Counted from the stretch's first letter, positions 16,956-27,061 are shown. The stretch is DNA of 64,000 bases from Vreelandella aquamarina (GCF_020075495.1 NZ_JABYQT010000002.1:186001-250000); one strand, 5' to 3'. Notes: generated by a model from the letters alone, not told the origin. Numbers and translations are program-made.

Positions 16956-18112
16956 GAGTCGTGCTGCTCCTGCGGTAGGAGCGAGCTGGTCACGCGGGAT
17001 GTCGGCGCCTCCGTTCTCGGTTCAAGCTCGCGGGTATCGATTTCGGGGATTACCGAAAGTCCGGCGCGCAAAAGGCCCAGCGACTCGATAGGGCCTGTCA
17101 CTCGGATCTTGACTGGCACGCGCTGCACGATCTTGTTGAAGTTGCCGGTGGCGTTGTCCTGGGGAAGCAGGCTGAACTCGGTGCCGGTGGCTGGCGACAG
17201 GCTTTCGACGATGCCGTCAAAGGTAATATTCGGGTAGGCGTCCAGGTGGACGGCCACCGGCTGGCCGAGGCGGATGCGCTCGAGCTGGGTCTCCTTGAAA
17301 TTGGCGATCACAAAAGCTGATTCGAGCGGCACCAGCTGCAAGAGTGTCAGCGACGGCTGGGCCAGCGTGCCGGGTTCGACGCGCAGGTTGCCGACCACCC
17401 CGTCGCGGGGGGCGCTGATCAAGGTCTTGTCCAGCTGGTGGCGGGCATAGTCAAGATCGGCGCGGGCGGCGTCCTGGTTGGCCTCGGCGCGGGCCACGTC
17501 GCTTTGTGCCACGGCCAGCTGGCGCTGGGCCGAGATGACTGCCGCACGACGGCTGGCCAGATTGGCTTCGGCCACCCGCAGCGCGCTCTGGTCGTCTTCC
17601 CGCTGCTGGCGCGAGCCGTAGTTGTTGGCCGCAAGCGAGGAAGAGCGTTCCAGGTGTGCCCGTGCCTGGCTCACTTCCGCCTGGGCGGCATCCACTTGGG
17701 TAGCCGCCTGATCAATTGCCGCCTGCTGCAGTTCCACCTGGCGATGGGCCTGTGCAATGAAGGCGGCCGCTACCGCCTGCTGGGCTTCTGCCTGGGCAAC
17801 CTGATCGCGGTAGCTTGCCTCATCTAGACGCAATAACGGCTCGCCGCGCTTGACCGCCTGGTTGTCATCCACCATGACCTCGACGACGCGTGCGGAAAGC
17901 TCGGCGCGAATGGCGACGCTGTCGGTGCGCACATAGGCGTTGTCCGTCTCTTCGATGAAGCGCCCTACCTGCCACCAGCCCACGCTCCACCAGGCCAGCG
18001 CGGCCAGGGCGATGACCATTACCAGCATCACTGCCAGCTTGCGGACTGGCGCAGGGCCTTTGCGCTTTTCACGAAACGCCTCGTTCTGAACCTGCTTGCC
18101 CTCTGATGGCAT
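16952..18112 (-). CDS. emrA: HlyD/EmrA-family periplasmic adaptor
   Basis: Membrane fusion protein of 386 residues. One N-terminal helix (VRKLAVMLVMVIALAALAWW) anchors it; then come the first half-barrel (DNAYVRTDSVAIRAELSARV), a long Ala/Gln-rich coiled-coil hairpin (about residues 100-215), the second lipoyl half (SAPRDGVVGNLRVEPGTL) and a beta-barrel. The DNAYVR sequence is typical of EmrA. It is first in the operon with the MFS permease. The divergent TetR gene and the inverted repeat between them suggest direct repression. Confidence 0.92.
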   Translation of the reverse strand: MPSEGKQVQNEAFREKRKGPAPVRKLAVMLVMVIALAALAWWSVGWWQVGRFIEETDNAYVRTDSVAIRAELSARVVEVMVDDNQAVKRGEPLLRLDEASYRDQVAQAEAQQAVAAAFIAQAHRQVELQQAAIDQAATQVDAAQAEVSQARAHLERSSSLAANNYGSRQQREDDQSALRVAEANLASRRAAVISAQRQLAVAQSDVARAEANQDAARADLDYARHQLDKTLISAPRDGVVGNLRVEPGTLAQPSLTLLQLVPLESAFVIANFKETQLERIRLGQPVAVHLDAYPNITFDGIVESLSPATGTEFSLLPQDNATGNFNKIVQRVPVKIRVTGPIESLGLLRAGLSVIPEIDTRELEPRTEAPTSRVTSSLLPQEQHDS

Positions 18113-18167
18113 GGCGACACCTCACGCTTGGCATGTTGGCGGACTGACCGCCGGAAAGGAAGCTGCA

Positions 18168-18189
18168 TAGTGTAATGAATGCTACACTA
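18168..18189. promoter_or_regulatory. Inverted repeat, putative TetR operator
   Basis: TAGTGTA and TACACTA form a perfect 7-bp inverted repeat around an 8-base spacer. It lies 55 bases before emrA and 96 bases before the TetR gene. Size and symmetry fit a TetR-dimer operator controlling both divergent transcripts. Binding itself is inferred. Confidence 0.6.
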
Positions 18190-18285
18190 CATGGCTACTT
18201 TGTTAGCACGCTAGCGGCAAGATGAGATCATGCAGCATGGGCTGGATGCCTGTAGGTTGATAAACCGGTTTGAAGAGGTGAATGA

Positions 18286-18942
18286 ATGTCTTGCTCAACG
18301 TCTGCTGTTGAACAGTCTGAGAACGCGATGCGTACCACGCGTGGCGAGGCGCGCCGTGAACGCCTGCTCGAGGCGGCCCGGGATGTGTTTCTGGAGCAGG
18401 GCTACGCCGGGGCCAGCGTAAGCGACATAGTGGCCCGGGCGGGCGGGTCGCTGGCTACGCTCTACAAGCAGTTCGGCAGCAAGGAAAAGCTCTTTACCGC
18501 GGCCATGGAACGCCACATTGCCACCGCCTGGGCGGTGCTGGAGGAGGGCAGGCGTGACCGTCAGGCCCCGGAGCAGGTGCTATATGAAATGGGACGGCGC
18601 ATGCTGATGCTGGTCTTCGACCCCGGCGTGATACGGCTCGTGCGCGGGCTGGCGTTCGAGGCCGAGCGGGCGCCCGAGCTTGGTGAGCTGTTCCTGAGCC
18701 GCGGACCCGACCATACCCGAGAGGCACTGGCCCATTACCTGGCCGACCAGGTCGCTCGCGGTCAGCTGCGGCTCGATGACCCGCGGGAGGCGGCCGGCAT
18801 GTTCATGGGCATGCTGCTGGGCGAGTGGCATATCAATGCCTTGCTTGGGCGACGCCTGCAGATCGATGAGGCGCAGTGCAACGCCCGAGCGCGTCGCTGT
18901 GTGGCGATCTTTCTGGCCGGCGCGACGCCCTTGTCAGACTGA
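18286..18942 (+). CDS. TetR-family regulator of the emrAB operon
   Basis: Repressor of 218 residues. The N-terminal helix-turn-helix is plain: [20 protein letters not shown] then [19 protein letters not shown]. The C-terminal part resembles the AefR-type effector domain. The start at 18286 has GAGGTG five bases upstream; an in-frame ATG at 18328 ([10 protein letters not shown]) is an alternative. It is divergent from the efflux operon, sharing the inverted repeat, so local repression relieved by a drug-like ligand is the likely job. Its stop overlaps the 3' end of psd by 9 bases. Confidence 0.9.
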   Translation: MSCSTSAVEQSENAMRTTRGEARRERLLEAARDVFLEQGYAGASVSDIVARAGGSLATLYKQFGSKEKLFTAAMERHIATAWAVLEEGRRDRQAPEQVLYEMGRRMLMLVFDPGVIRLVRGLAFEAERAPELGELFLSRGPDHTREALAHYLADQVARGQLRLDDPREAAGMFMGMLLGEWHINALLGRRLQIDEAQCNARARRCVAIFLAGATPLSD

Positions 18943-19800
18943 CGCCGGAGGCCTGATGGGCTGGTGGGCAAAGTCGCCCAGCGTCTGACCCATGCTGACC
19001 ATCGTTTCCGGCGCGTAGTCCTCGAACGTGACCGGGTTGGCAAAGCACATCACCACGGTAGAGCCGAGCTTGAACAGGCCCATCTCTTCACCGCGCTCGA
19101 GGGTGATCGGGTCACTAAAGCGGGTGCGCTGGGGCACGCCGGCCAGGGGCGTGACCTGGCCCGACCAGACCGTTTCAATGGCGGCAACGACCATGGCACC
19201 CACCAGCACCATGGCGAAGGGGCCCTGGGGCGAGTCGAAGATGCACACCAGGCGCTCGTTGCGGGCAAACAGGTCGGGGACGTAGCTGGCGGTGGCCTTG
19301 TTGACCGAAAAGATGCGCCCCGGCACGTAGATCATTTCGCGCAGCGTGCCGGTCATGGGCATGTGCACTCGGTGATAGTCCCGCGGTGACAGGTAGACCG
19401 TGGCGAAGCTACCCCGGGAGAACTCGGCGGCAAGCGCGGCGTCGCCGCCCAGCAGAGCCTGGGTCGAATAACGATGTCCCTTGGCCTGGATCAATTCGTT
19501 CTGCTCGATGGCACCATGGCGCGAGAGCGAACCGTCCGTCGGGCTGAGAAGGCCCTCGCCAAGTGGGCGGGCGTCGGGTTTCAGCGCGCGGGTGAAGAAC
19601 GCGTTGAAGTTTCTGTACGCGGTGGGGTCGGGCTCCAGCGCCTGGCGCATGTCCACGTTGAAGCGCTTGATGAATACCTTGATCAGCGCATTCTTGAGCC
19701 ATGACACTTCGCTGCGCGCGAAATAACCGGTCAGGCGTGAAATCGCATGATGAGGCAGCGGGTACTGAATCAATGAAAAGATTTTTTGAGATAGCGTCAC
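18934..19800 (-). CDS. psd: Phosphatidylserine decarboxylase proenzyme
   Basis: Enzyme of 288 residues that makes phosphatidylethanolamine on the inner membrane. The self-cleavage site LGST (in [11 protein letters not shown]) is intact near the C-terminus and yields the pyruvoyl alpha chain; the DYHRVHMP histidine motif is also present. The start is GTG, with no ATG nearby and only a weak ribosome binding site, so the first residues are slightly uncertain. It follows rsgA and rhdA on the same strand, matching the rsgA-psd operon of E. coli with rhdA added. Confidence 0.95.
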   Translation of the reverse strand: MTLSQKIFSLIQYPLPHHAISRLTGYFARSEVSWLKNALIKVFIKRFNVDMRQALEPDPTAYRNFNAFFTRALKPDARPLGEGLLSPTDGSLSRHGAIEQNELIQAKGHRYSTQALLGGDAALAAEFSRGSFATVYLSPRDYHRVHMPMTGTLREMIYVPGRIFSVNKATASYVPDLFARNERLVCIFDSPQGPFAMVLVGAMVVAAIETVWSGQVTPLAGVPQRTRFSDPITLERGEEMGLFKLGSTVVMCFANPVTFEDYAPETMVSMGQTLGDFAHQPIRPPASV

Positions 19801-19839
19801 GTCAATGTCTTTTGCAGTAGTAAGCCCGGGTAGGGGAAA

Positions 19840-20682
19840 TCATTTTTCGATAGGTGTGTCGTCGCGGTTACCCCATTCCCCCCAGGAGCCTGCGTAACCG
19901 CGGATATTGAAGCCGAGCGCCTTGCCCACGAGCCAGGTAAAGCTGCTGCGGTGGTGGCTCTGGCAGTGGGTAGCCACTTCCATGTCCGGCGTCAGGCCCA
20001 TGGCTTGAAGCTCGGTGATCAGTTCGGCGTAATCGCGGATGCGCAGGGCCCGATTTCTGTCCATGGCGTTGACCCAATCCATGTTCACCGCGCCGGGAAT
20101 ATGCCCAAGGTGCTTGTTGTTGCCTTTCTCGCCGTCGTACTCGCCCTTTGAACGGGCGTCCCAGACCGCGAACTGCCGGTCCCCAAGCTTCTCCTTGATT
20201 TCTTCACAGGTGATCAACGCGTGAGGATTGAGGATCTCGGCATGATAGTTGCTGGGGGTGGGAGTCGTCTGCTCGGTGCTCTCATCGAGCCCGTCAGCGC
20301 GCCAGGCGTGGATGCCGCCGTTCAGGTAGGAGTAGCGAGTATGGCCGATCAGTTCGAGCGTCCATAGAAGCCGCGCCGCCCAGCCACCGCCTTCGTCATC
20401 ATAGGCCACCACGTGGGTGTCGCGGGTAAGCCCCAGCGCGCTGAACAGCCGGGAAAGAAACTCGACATCGGGCACATCGTTAGGCACCGGGCCTTCGCCG
20501 CGCATCAGGTAGCGAAAATCCAGGTAGACTGCGCCCGGCACGTGGCCCTGGCGGTAGCTGTCCGGATTCACCGGCACATCAATGACTAGAAGCTCCGGAG
20601 CCTCCAGGTGATTCTTGAGCTGCTCTGGCTCAACGATCAGCGGCAGCAGGTTCGATTCCGACGAGGGGTGCGCAGTGCTCAT
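19840..20682 (-). CDS. rhdA: Two-domain sulfurtransferase, RhdA type (rhodanese)
   Basis: Thiosulfate:cyanide-type sulfurtransferase of 280 residues made of two rhodanese domains. The catalytic loop in the second domain is C240-Q-S-H-H-R, nearly identical to the CQTHHR loop of Azotobacter vinelandii RhdA and unlike the CRKG/CGSG loops of classical TST and MST enzymes. The first domain lacks a cysteine at the matching place and is inactive, as usual. The start at 20682 follows AAGGAG; an upstream TTG at 20700 overlaps that site. It lies between rsgA and psd. Confidence 0.9.
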   Translation of the reverse strand: MSTAHPSSESNLLPLIVEPEQLKNHLEAPELLVIDVPVNPDSYRQGHVPGAVYLDFRYLMRGEGPVPNDVPDVEFLSRLFSALGLTRDTHVVAYDDEGGGWAARLLWTLELIGHTRYSYLNGGIHAWRADGLDESTEQTTPTPSNYHAEILNPHALITCEEIKEKLGDRQFAVWDARSKGEYDGEKGNNKHLGHIPGAVNMDWVNAMDRNRALRIRDYAELITELQAMGLTPDMEVATHCQSHHRSSFTWLVGKALGFNIRGYAGSWGEWGNRDDTPIEK

Positions 20683-20700
20683 GGGCAGCTCCTTTGACAA

Positions 20701-21720
20701 TCAGGCGTCCAGGCTATCGAGAATGCGTCGATAGCTGGCAAAACGTTCTGGGTGAATCTTGCCTGTCTCCACCGCTTCAAGTAAAGCGCAGCCCGGCTCT
20801 TCCCGGTGGCGGCAGTCGCGAAAGCGGCAGTGGCCAAGAAAGGGCCGAAATTCGATGAACCCGTCGGTCACGTCCTGCTCGGTCAGGTGAATCAGGCCGA
20901 ACTCGCGAATGCCGGGGGAGTCGATCAACTCGCCGTCGGTCACTTCATCCTGGCTCATGGTGTAGAGCCGGGCGGTGGTCGTGGTATGTGTACCCTTGCG
21001 CGAATCCTCGGAAAGGGCGCCGATACGTAGCGACTCGCCGGGCAGCAGCAGGTCGATCAAGGATGACTTGCCCACGCCGCTCTGGCCCACGAATACCGAG
21101 GTGCGGCCTTCAAGCTGGGACCGCAGAGCGTCAAGCCCAGCTTCATTGGCCGTGGTGGTACGCACCACGGGATAACCCAGCGCCCGGTAGCGTTCCAGAA
21201 GCTCGCCAAGCTCGCCGCCGTCTTCCGGCAGCAGGTCGGTCTTGTTGAGTACCAGTATGGGGGCAATGCCGGTGGCTTCGGCGGCCACCAGGTAGCGGTC
21301 GATCAGGTTGGGGTGCGGCGCGGGTTCAACGGCAAACACGATCAGGATCTGATCGATATTGGCGGCCACGGGCTTGAGCTGTCCACGAGCGTCCGGACGC
21401 TTGAGGACAGTGTCGCGCTCTTCTCGCGCCACTACCACGCCGGAGCCTTCCTGGCCCGCCCGCCAGATGACCCGGTCGCCGGTCACCATGCCGTCCAGAT
21501 TGGCGCGCAGATGGCAACGCACCGGGTCACCCTCGGCATTGCGTACCTCAAGCGTGCGCCCGAAGTGCGCCATGACCCGGCCGGGCTGTTCGGCGCCGTA
21601 TTCACCGGCAGCCAGCTTCTCGGCATCGCGCACATCGCGCTTTTCAGCGCGGCTTGCCCGCTCTGCCTGGACTTTGTTTACTCGCCACTGCTGCTGGCGA
21701 CTCAATTTACGTTTGCTCAT
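20701..21720 (-). CDS. rsgA: Small ribosomal subunit GTPase RsgA
   Basis: Circularly permuted GTPase of 339 residues that checks late 30S maturation. An OB-fold comes first, then the G motifs in permuted order: VLNKTDLL (G4), GQSGVGKSSL (G1), DSPGIREFGL (G3). A C-terminal zinc knuckle with Cys/His residues follows (GHCRFRDCRH). The start MSKRKLSRQQ at 21720 was chosen over an upstream GTG. It is divergent from orn, as in E. coli. Confidence 0.96.
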   Translation of the reverse strand: MSKRKLSRQQQWRVNKVQAERASRAEKRDVRDAEKLAAGEYGAEQPGRVMAHFGRTLEVRNAEGDPVRCHLRANLDGMVTGDRVIWRAGQEGSGVVVAREERDTVLKRPDARGQLKPVAANIDQILIVFAVEPAPHPNLIDRYLVAAEATGIAPILVLNKTDLLPEDGGELGELLERYRALGYPVVRTTTANEAGLDALRSQLEGRTSVFVGQSGVGKSSLIDLLLPGESLRIGALSEDSRKGTHTTTTARLYTMSQDEVTDGELIDSPGIREFGLIHLTEQDVTDGFIEFRPFLGHCRFRDCRHREEPGCALLEAVETGKIHPERFASYRRILDSLDA

Positions 21721-21806
21721 GACCACCCGATGCTCGGTACAATGGCAACAGTGTACCTGTTAACGAACGCCGGGTAACTCGACCTGGCGCGATTATGGAG
21801 AAAAGC

Positions 21807-22388
21807 ATGAGTAATGGTAGCGAGCCGCGCAGCGATCTGCTGGTCTGGATCGATCTGGAAATGACCGGTCTTGACCCTGATAAAGAGCGCATCATCGAAG
21901 TGGCGACTCTGATCACCGATGCGGATCTGAACGTGGTAGCCGAAGGCCCGGTGATTGCCGTGAAGCAGCCAGATAGCCTGCTGGCCGGCATGGATGAGTG
22001 GAACCAGAGGACGCACGGTGAGTCCGGGCTGGTGGCGCGAGTCAAGGCAAGCCAGGTGGAAACCGCGGCGGCCGAGCAGCAGACGCTGGATTTTCTGCGT
22101 CAGTACGTCGTGGCTGGCTCCTCGCCCATGTGCGGCAACAGCATCCACCAGGACCGTCGCTTTCTCGAGCGCGAAATGCCCGCGCTCTGGAGCTTCTTCC
22201 ATTACCGTAATCTGGATGTTTCAAGCGTCAAGGAGCTTGCCAAGCGCTGGAATCCGGGCGCCCTGGCCGGTTTCAGCAAGCGCAACGTGCATCTGGCGAT
22301 GGACGACATCAAGGAGTCGATTGCCGAGCTTGCCCATTATCGCAACACGTTCCTGCGCGTAGCGGGCGAGCAGGACGAAGAGGAGTAA
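21807..22388 (+). CDS. orn: Oligoribonuclease
   Basis: DEDDh 3'-5' exonuclease of 193 residues that degrades 2-5 nt RNAs and pGpG and is usually essential. Exo I is [11 protein letters not shown]; the later motifs include [11 protein letters not shown] and HLAMDDI. Of two close ATGs, the second (21807) was picked because GGAG lies seven bases upstream of it. It is divergent from rsgA and convergent with queG. Confidence 0.96.
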   Translation: MSNGSEPRSDLLVWIDLEMTGLDPDKERIIEVATLITDADLNVVAEGPVIAVKQPDSLLAGMDEWNQRTHGESGLVARVKASQVETAAAEQQTLDFLRQYVVAGSSPMCGNSIHQDRRFLEREMPALWSFFHYRNLDVSSVKELAKRWNPGALAGFSKRNVHLAMDDIKESIAELAHYRNTFLRVAGEQDEEE

Positions 22389-22396
22389 CGCTCCGA

Positions 22397-23524
22397 TCAG
22401 GAAGCGTCAGTGGCAATGCGAACGCCACGCTTGTGGCGCTGCTCATTCAGCGCCCAGGCCACGTGCTCGCGCACAAGCGGGCTAGGGTAGGCGCGGCGCG
22501 CCCAGAGCGCCGCCTCTACCGCCTCGCTCCAGGGTGCGTTGCCCAGGCCCACGGCCAGGTTTCTCAGCCAGCGCTCATAGCCAATGCGCCGGATCGGGCT
22601 GCCAGCGGTCTTGTCCAGAAACTCTTCTTCGCCCCAGGCAAACAGGCTGATGAGCGAGGCGCGGTCCAGGTCGTGGCGGGGGGCGAAATCCTGCTCGGGG
22701 CTTAACCGAGTAAAGCGCGTGAACGGGCAGACCAGCTGGCAGTCATCGCAGCCGTATACCCGGTTACCCATGGCGCGGCGAAATTCCACCGGGATGGCGC
22801 CATGAAGCTCGATGGTCAGATAGGAAATGCACTTGCGCGAATCAACCACCTTGTCATCCACGATGGCACCGGTGGGGCACGCCGTGCGGCAGGCACTGCA
22901 GCTTCCGCAGTGTTCCTGCTCGAAGGGCGGGTCGACGGGCAAAGGCAGGTCGGTGTAAAGCTCGCCCAGAAAGAACAGCGAACCCGCCTTGGGGTTGAGC
23001 AGCATGGCGTTCTTGCCGAACCAGCCAAGGCCTGCCTTCTGTGCCAGGGCGCGCTCCATCACCGGGGCGGAGTCCACGAAGGCGCGGTAACCGAACGTGC
23101 CGACTTCCTGCTCTATCTGCCTGGCAAGCTGGGCCAGGCGCTTGCGCATCAGTTTGTGGTAGTCGCGACCCAGCGCATAGCGCGACACATAGGCGTTGCC
23201 GGGCTGGCCCAGCACCTTGGTGGTTTCCACCTCCGGTGGCAGGTAATCCATGCGAACGCTGATCACTCGCTGCGTGCCGGGCTCAAGCTCCGCCGGCCGG
23301 GTGCGCTTGGTGCCATGCTTGGCCATGAAGCCCATCTCACCGTGATAGCCGTTCTCCAGCCAGGCTGCCAGATGCTTCTCGTGAGATTCCAATCGGGTAT
23401 CGGTAATACCCACCTGCTGAAAGCCCAGCTCGCGGCCCCAGATCTTTACCAGGTCGGCCAGGCGAGCCAGCTCATCATGGGTCATGGCGTGGCGAGAATG
23501 TGCAGAAGCAGGGGAACTGGGCAT
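22397..23524 (-). CDS. queG: Epoxyqueuosine reductase
   Basis: Cobalamin- and iron-sulfur-dependent enzyme of 375 residues for the last step of queuosine synthesis in tRNA. Two ferredoxin-type clusters are visible: CGSCSACRTACPTGA, and CISYL with CDDCQLVCPF. A C-terminal HEAT-like stretch (SPLVREHVAWALNEQ) matches the family. The start at 23524 is ATG; a TTG two codons upstream is less likely. It is divergent from nnr, as in E. coli. The need for cobalamin links it to the cobO gene found 14 kb away. Confidence 0.95.
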   Translation of the reverse strand: MPSSPASAHSRHAMTHDELARLADLVKIWGRELGFQQVGITDTRLESHEKHLAAWLENGYHGEMGFMAKHGTKRTRPAELEPGTQRVISVRMDYLPPEVETTKVLGQPGNAYVSRYALGRDYHKLMRKRLAQLARQIEQEVGTFGYRAFVDSAPVMERALAQKAGLGWFGKNAMLLNPKAGSLFFLGELYTDLPLPVDPPFEQEHCGSCSACRTACPTGAIVDDKVVDSRKCISYLTIELHGAIPVEFRRAMGNRVYGCDDCQLVCPFTRFTRLSPEQDFAPRHDLDRASLISLFAWGEEEFLDKTAGSPIRRIGYERWLRNLAVGLGNAPWSEAVEAALWARRAYPSPLVREHVAWALNEQRHKRGVRIATDAS

Positions 23525-23599
23525 TATCAATCTACGGTCGAGCGTTTGGCACGCTATGCTAACGCATTGGCAGCCCCCACAACATGCAAAGGAGAGATC

Positions 23600-25093
23600 G
23601 TGTTCACCTTAAGTGCTTCCACGCTACGCCCGCTGTTCAAGGCCGAGCAGGTACGGGAACTGGACCGTCGCACCATCGCCGGTGGTATCGAGGGGTTTGC
23701 CCTGATGCAGCGGGCTGCCTCCAGCGCCTGGCATAGCTTTCGGGCGCGCTGGCCCCAGGCGCGCAGTATCACGGTGATATGCGGCAGCGGCAACAACGGC
23801 GGCGACGGCCATGTACTGGCCGCACTTGCCATTCAGTCCGGGCTCAAGGTGCAGCGTGTTTCGCTCAAGGCACTGGGCGAGCTCAAGGGTGACGCGGCCC
23901 GTGCAGCGGAGCTTGCCACCTCCGCTGGGGTAAGTTGCGAGCAGTGGCACGCAGGATGCGTGTTTACCGGCGACGTCATCGTCGACGCCCTGCTGGGCAC
24001 GGGAGTGCGCGATGAGGTGACCGGGCCTGCCCGCCAGGCGATTGGTGCGATCAATGCGGCCCGCCAGCCTGTGCTGGCGATCGATATTCCCTCGGGGCTG
24101 GCCGCCGACACCGGTGCGGTGCTGGGCGAAGCGGTCCAGGCCGATGGCACGGTGACGTTCATCGGCGACAAGATCGGCCTGCATACCGGCGAGGCGCCGG
24201 CCCATACCGGTGAGATCGACTTTCGCCCGCTGGGCGTCAAGGCGGACGCTTTTTTCGATATTCCGCCTTTCGCCTGGCGCCTTGATGAGGCCTGGCTTGG
24301 AGACGCGTTTGCATCCCGCCCACGTACCAGTCACAAGGGGGACATGGGCCACGTGCTGGTGCTTGGCGGCGCACCCGGCTTTGGCGGCGCGGCGCTGCTG
24401 GCGTCCCAGACGGCGGCGCGCCTGGGGGCTGGCAAGATCAGTCTGGCGACGGCGCCTGAGCATATCACGGCGAGCCTTATGCGCTGCCCTGAGGTCATGG
24501 CGCACGGCGTGCGCGGTGTGGCGGACCTCGATCAGTTGCCCCAGAGGGCCGATGTGCTGGTGGTAGGGCCTGGCACGGGGCAGGGCGCCTGGGGGCAGGC
24601 AGTACTTCAGCATGCGCTTGCCGCCAAGGCGCCACTGGTGGTGGATGCCGATGCACTCAATCTGCTGGCCAGCCACTGGCCCGACGAGCGGCGCGACAAC
24701 TGGATATTGACGCCGCATCCTGGCGAGGCCGCGCGTCTTCTGGGCTGCTCGACCGCCGAGGTTCAGGCGGACCGGCCTGCCGCAGCGCGCGCCTTGCAGA
24801 AGGCTCGCGGTGGCGTGGTGATTCTCAAGGGCGCAGGCAGTCTAGTGGCAAGCGTGGCCGGTCTTGGGGTATGTCCGTATGGCAATCCGGGCATGGCCAG
24901 CGGCGGTATGGGCGATGTGCTCAGCGGCATGCTGGGTGCTCTGGTGGCCCAACGTGGCGAGGTGGAGCAGAGCGCCTGCCTGGGAGTGCTGGTGCATGCA
25001 CTGGCCGCTGATCGGGCGGCAAGGGATGCAGGAGAACGTGGCTTGCTGGCAAGCGATCTGGCATCCTATGCGCGAGAATTGGTCAACCCGTAA
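23600..25093 (+). CDS. nnr: Bifunctional NAD(P)H-hydrate epimerase / ADP-dependent dehydratase
   Basis: Repair enzyme of 497 residues that restores hydrated NAD(P)H. The N-terminal YjeF epimerase domain has CGSGNNGGDGHV; the C-terminal ribokinase-like dehydratase has DADALNLLA, LTPHPGEAARLL and GNPGMASGGMGDVLSG. The start is GTG at 23600 after AAAGGAGAG; the open frame extends about 800 bases further upstream through queG antisense and is not coding there. It leads the run nnr-tsaE-amiB-mutL. Confidence 0.95.
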   Translation: MFTLSASTLRPLFKAEQVRELDRRTIAGGIEGFALMQRAASSAWHSFRARWPQARSITVICGSGNNGGDGHVLAALAIQSGLKVQRVSLKALGELKGDAARAAELATSAGVSCEQWHAGCVFTGDVIVDALLGTGVRDEVTGPARQAIGAINAARQPVLAIDIPSGLAADTGAVLGEAVQADGTVTFIGDKIGLHTGEAPAHTGEIDFRPLGVKADAFFDIPPFAWRLDEAWLGDAFASRPRTSHKGDMGHVLVLGGAPGFGGAALLASQTAARLGAGKISLATAPEHITASLMRCPEVMAHGVRGVADLDQLPQRADVLVVGPGTGQGAWGQAVLQHALAAKAPLVVDADALNLLASHWPDERRDNWILTPHPGEAARLLGCSTAEVQADRPAAARALQKARGGVVILKGAGSLVASVAGLGVCPYGNPGMASGGMGDVLSGMLGALVAQRGEVEQSACLGVLVHALAADRAARDAGERGLLASDLASYARELVNP

Positions 25094-25104
25094 AGGCAGC
25101 CCGC

Positions 25105-25602
25105 ATGCAGGTGCAATTGGATAGTGAAGAGGCGCAAGTCGCCTTTGGTGAAGCGCTGGGACGCGCATTGCAGGGGCGTGGGCGCGTTTACCTGGAAGGT
25201 GATCTAGGCGCTGGCAAGACGACCTTGACGCGCGGTATCTTGCGCGCCTACGGCCACGAAGGGGCGGTCAAGAGCCCTACCTACACGCTGGTCGAGCCCT
25301 ACGAGCTCGGGCAGCAGCGTATCTATCATCTGGATCTTTACCGTCTGGCAGATCCCGAAGAGCTCGAATTCATTGGTGGGCGCGAGGTGCTGTCCGACGA
25401 GGCGGTGTGCATCATCGAGTGGCCAAGCCGGGGCGAAGGCTGGCTGCCCGCCCCGGATCTTCGTCTTTCGCTCGCGGTGGCCGAGGTGGGGCGCCGGCTG
25501 ACGCTCAGCGCCGAAAGCCAGCAGGGCGAGCATATTCTCCAGGCGCTTGACGCTAGCGTTTCTCCTTGTCAGCCACAGGACGGTGCCCGCCATGCCGAGT
25601 AA
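25105..25602 (+). CDS. tsaE: tRNA t6A synthesis ATPase TsaE
   Basis: P-loop protein of 165 residues that works with TsaB/TsaD to make threonylcarbamoyl-adenosine in tRNA. The Walker A motif is EGDLGAGKTTLTRG; SPTYTLVEPY and HLDLYRL are family hallmarks, and IIEWPSRGE lies near the C-terminus. It starts 11 bases after nnr and overlaps the start of the amidase gene, so translation is likely coupled. Confidence 0.95.
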   Translation: MQVQLDSEEAQVAFGEALGRALQGRGRVYLEGDLGAGKTTLTRGILRAYGHEGAVKSPTYTLVEPYELGQQRIYHLDLYRLADPEELEFIGGREVLSDEAVCIIEWPSRGEGWLPAPDLRLSLAVAEVGRRLTLSAESQQGEHILQALDASVSPCQPQDGARHAE

Positions 25603-27061
25603 ATACCTGGCTCGCCTATTGATGCCGGGGCTGGTCGCGCTGCTGGCCGGTATTTCATCAGCCCACGCCGCCACGGTTGAAAGCATGCGACTTTGGGCAG
25701 CGCCGGATCACGCACGGCTGGTATTCGACCTTTCCGGGGCTGTCAATGCCAACGTCTTTTCGTTGGCAAATCCGGATCGACTGGTTATCGATCTTGATGA
25801 AAGCCGCCTGGATACCGATGCTTCCACGCTGCCTCTCGAGGGCAGCGCGATCGAAGCCGTGCGCACCGGAACGCGTGATGGCGGTGGGCTGCGTGTGGTG
25901 CTGGAACTTAACCGCTCGATCGAGCCGCGCCATTTTGTGCTGCCGCCCAATGACAAGTATGGCCATCGCCTGGTGGTGGACCTTGAATATCCGGGCGAAA
26001 GTGCGGTCGAAAATCCCATCGACCCCATCGAGGCGATGATTCGCGACCAGGAAATGCTGGCCCAGCGCAATAACGCTCAGGCCCAGGCTCAGGCCCAGGT
26101 GCCGGGCAGCGAAGCCTCACCTGCAGCGCCTGCGCCTGTTGAAGTGCAACCTGCCCAACCTCACCCTCAGCGCGACATCATCATCGCGATCGATGCCGGT
26201 CATGGCGGCGAGGATCCCGGCGCCATCGGCCCCGGTGGCACACGCGAGAAGGATGTGGTGCTGGATATTGCCCGCAAGCTGGCGTCGGATGTCAATGGGA
26301 CGCCGGGCTTCAAGGCTGTACTGACCCGTGATGGTGATTATTACCTAGGGTTGCGTCAGCGTACCCAGCTGGCCCGCGAGCAGAAGGCCGACTTTTTCGT
26401 CTCGATCCACGCCGATGCCTTTAACAGTCCACGGCCCGAAGGCAGCTCGGTCTTTGCCCTGTCCCAGCGTGGCGCGACCTCTGAAACGGCACAGTGGCTG
26501 GCCGACAGCGAGAATCGGTCGGATCTGATCGGCGGCGTGGACGGGAGTCTTTCGCTACGCGACAAGGATCAGGTGCTGCGTGGTGTGCTGCTTGATCTGA
26601 CCATGACGGCTACGCTCAATGATTCACTTTCCATCGGTGGACAGGTACTCGATCAGTTGGGGCAGATCAATCGCCTGCACAAATCTCGGGTCGAGCAGGC
26701 GGGATTCATGGTGCTGAAATCGCCGGACATTCCTTCGCTGCTGATCGAAACGGGCTTCATTTCCAACCCAGGCGAAGAGCGCCGCTTGCGTGATCCGGTT
26801 CATCAGCAAGGGCTTGCCCGCGCTATTTTCAGCGGTATTCGTTCACACTTCGAGCGCAACCCGCCGCCGGCCAGCCGACTTGCCTGGCAGCGTGACCATC
26901 AGCGTCAGCCCACGGGCAACGAGTATCGTATTCAGTCCGGCGATACGCTTTCCTCGATTGCGGTTCGCCACGGTGTGCCGGTAGGCCAGTTGCGTCAGGT
27001 GAATGACCTGAACGGCGATGTCATTCGCGTTGGTCAAGTCTTGCGTATTCCCAGCTCTTGA
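25592..27061 (+). CDS. amiB: N-acetylmuramoyl-L-alanine amidase, AmiB/AmiC type with LysM
   Basis: Periplasmic cell-separation amidase of 489 residues. The start at 25592 opens a signal peptide ([18 protein letters not shown]) and overlaps tsaE by 11 bases. An AMIN domain (about 30-125) is followed by a Gln/Ala/Pro linker, then an amidase_3 domain with [22 protein letters not shown] and [11 protein letters not shown] for zinc and catalysis, then one LysM ([19 protein letters not shown]) that binds peptidoglycan. E. coli has amiB at this exact place between tsaE and mutL; by domain content AmiC is the alternative name. Confidence 0.93.
   Translation: MPSKYLARLLMPGLVALLAGISSAHAATVESMRLWAAPDHARLVFDLSGAVNANVFSLANPDRLVIDLDESRLDTDASTLPLEGSAIEAVRTGTRDGGGLRVVLELNRSIEPRHFVLPPNDKYGHRLVVDLEYPGESAVENPIDPIEAMIRDQEMLAQRNNAQAQAQAQVPGSEASPAAPAPVEVQPAQPHPQRDIIIAIDAGHGGEDPGAIGPGGTREKDVVLDIARKLASDVNGTPGFKAVLTRDGDYYLGLRQRTQLAREQKADFFVSIHADAFNSPRPEGSSVFALSQRGATSETAQWLADSENRSDLIGGVDGSLSLRDKDQVLRGVLLDLTMTATLNDSLSIGGQVLDQLGQINRLHKSRVEQAGFMVLKSPDIPSLLIETGFISNPGEERRLRDPVHQQGLARAIFSGIRSHFERNPPPASRLAWQRDHQRQPTGNEYRIQSGDTLSSIAVRHGVPVGQLRQVNDLNGDVIRVGQVLRIPSS

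Noticed and set aside
22802..23599. Upstream extension of nnr by about 265 codons
   Set aside because: It is antisense to queG, and the GTG at 23600 has a strong ribosome binding site and gives the normal family N-terminus.
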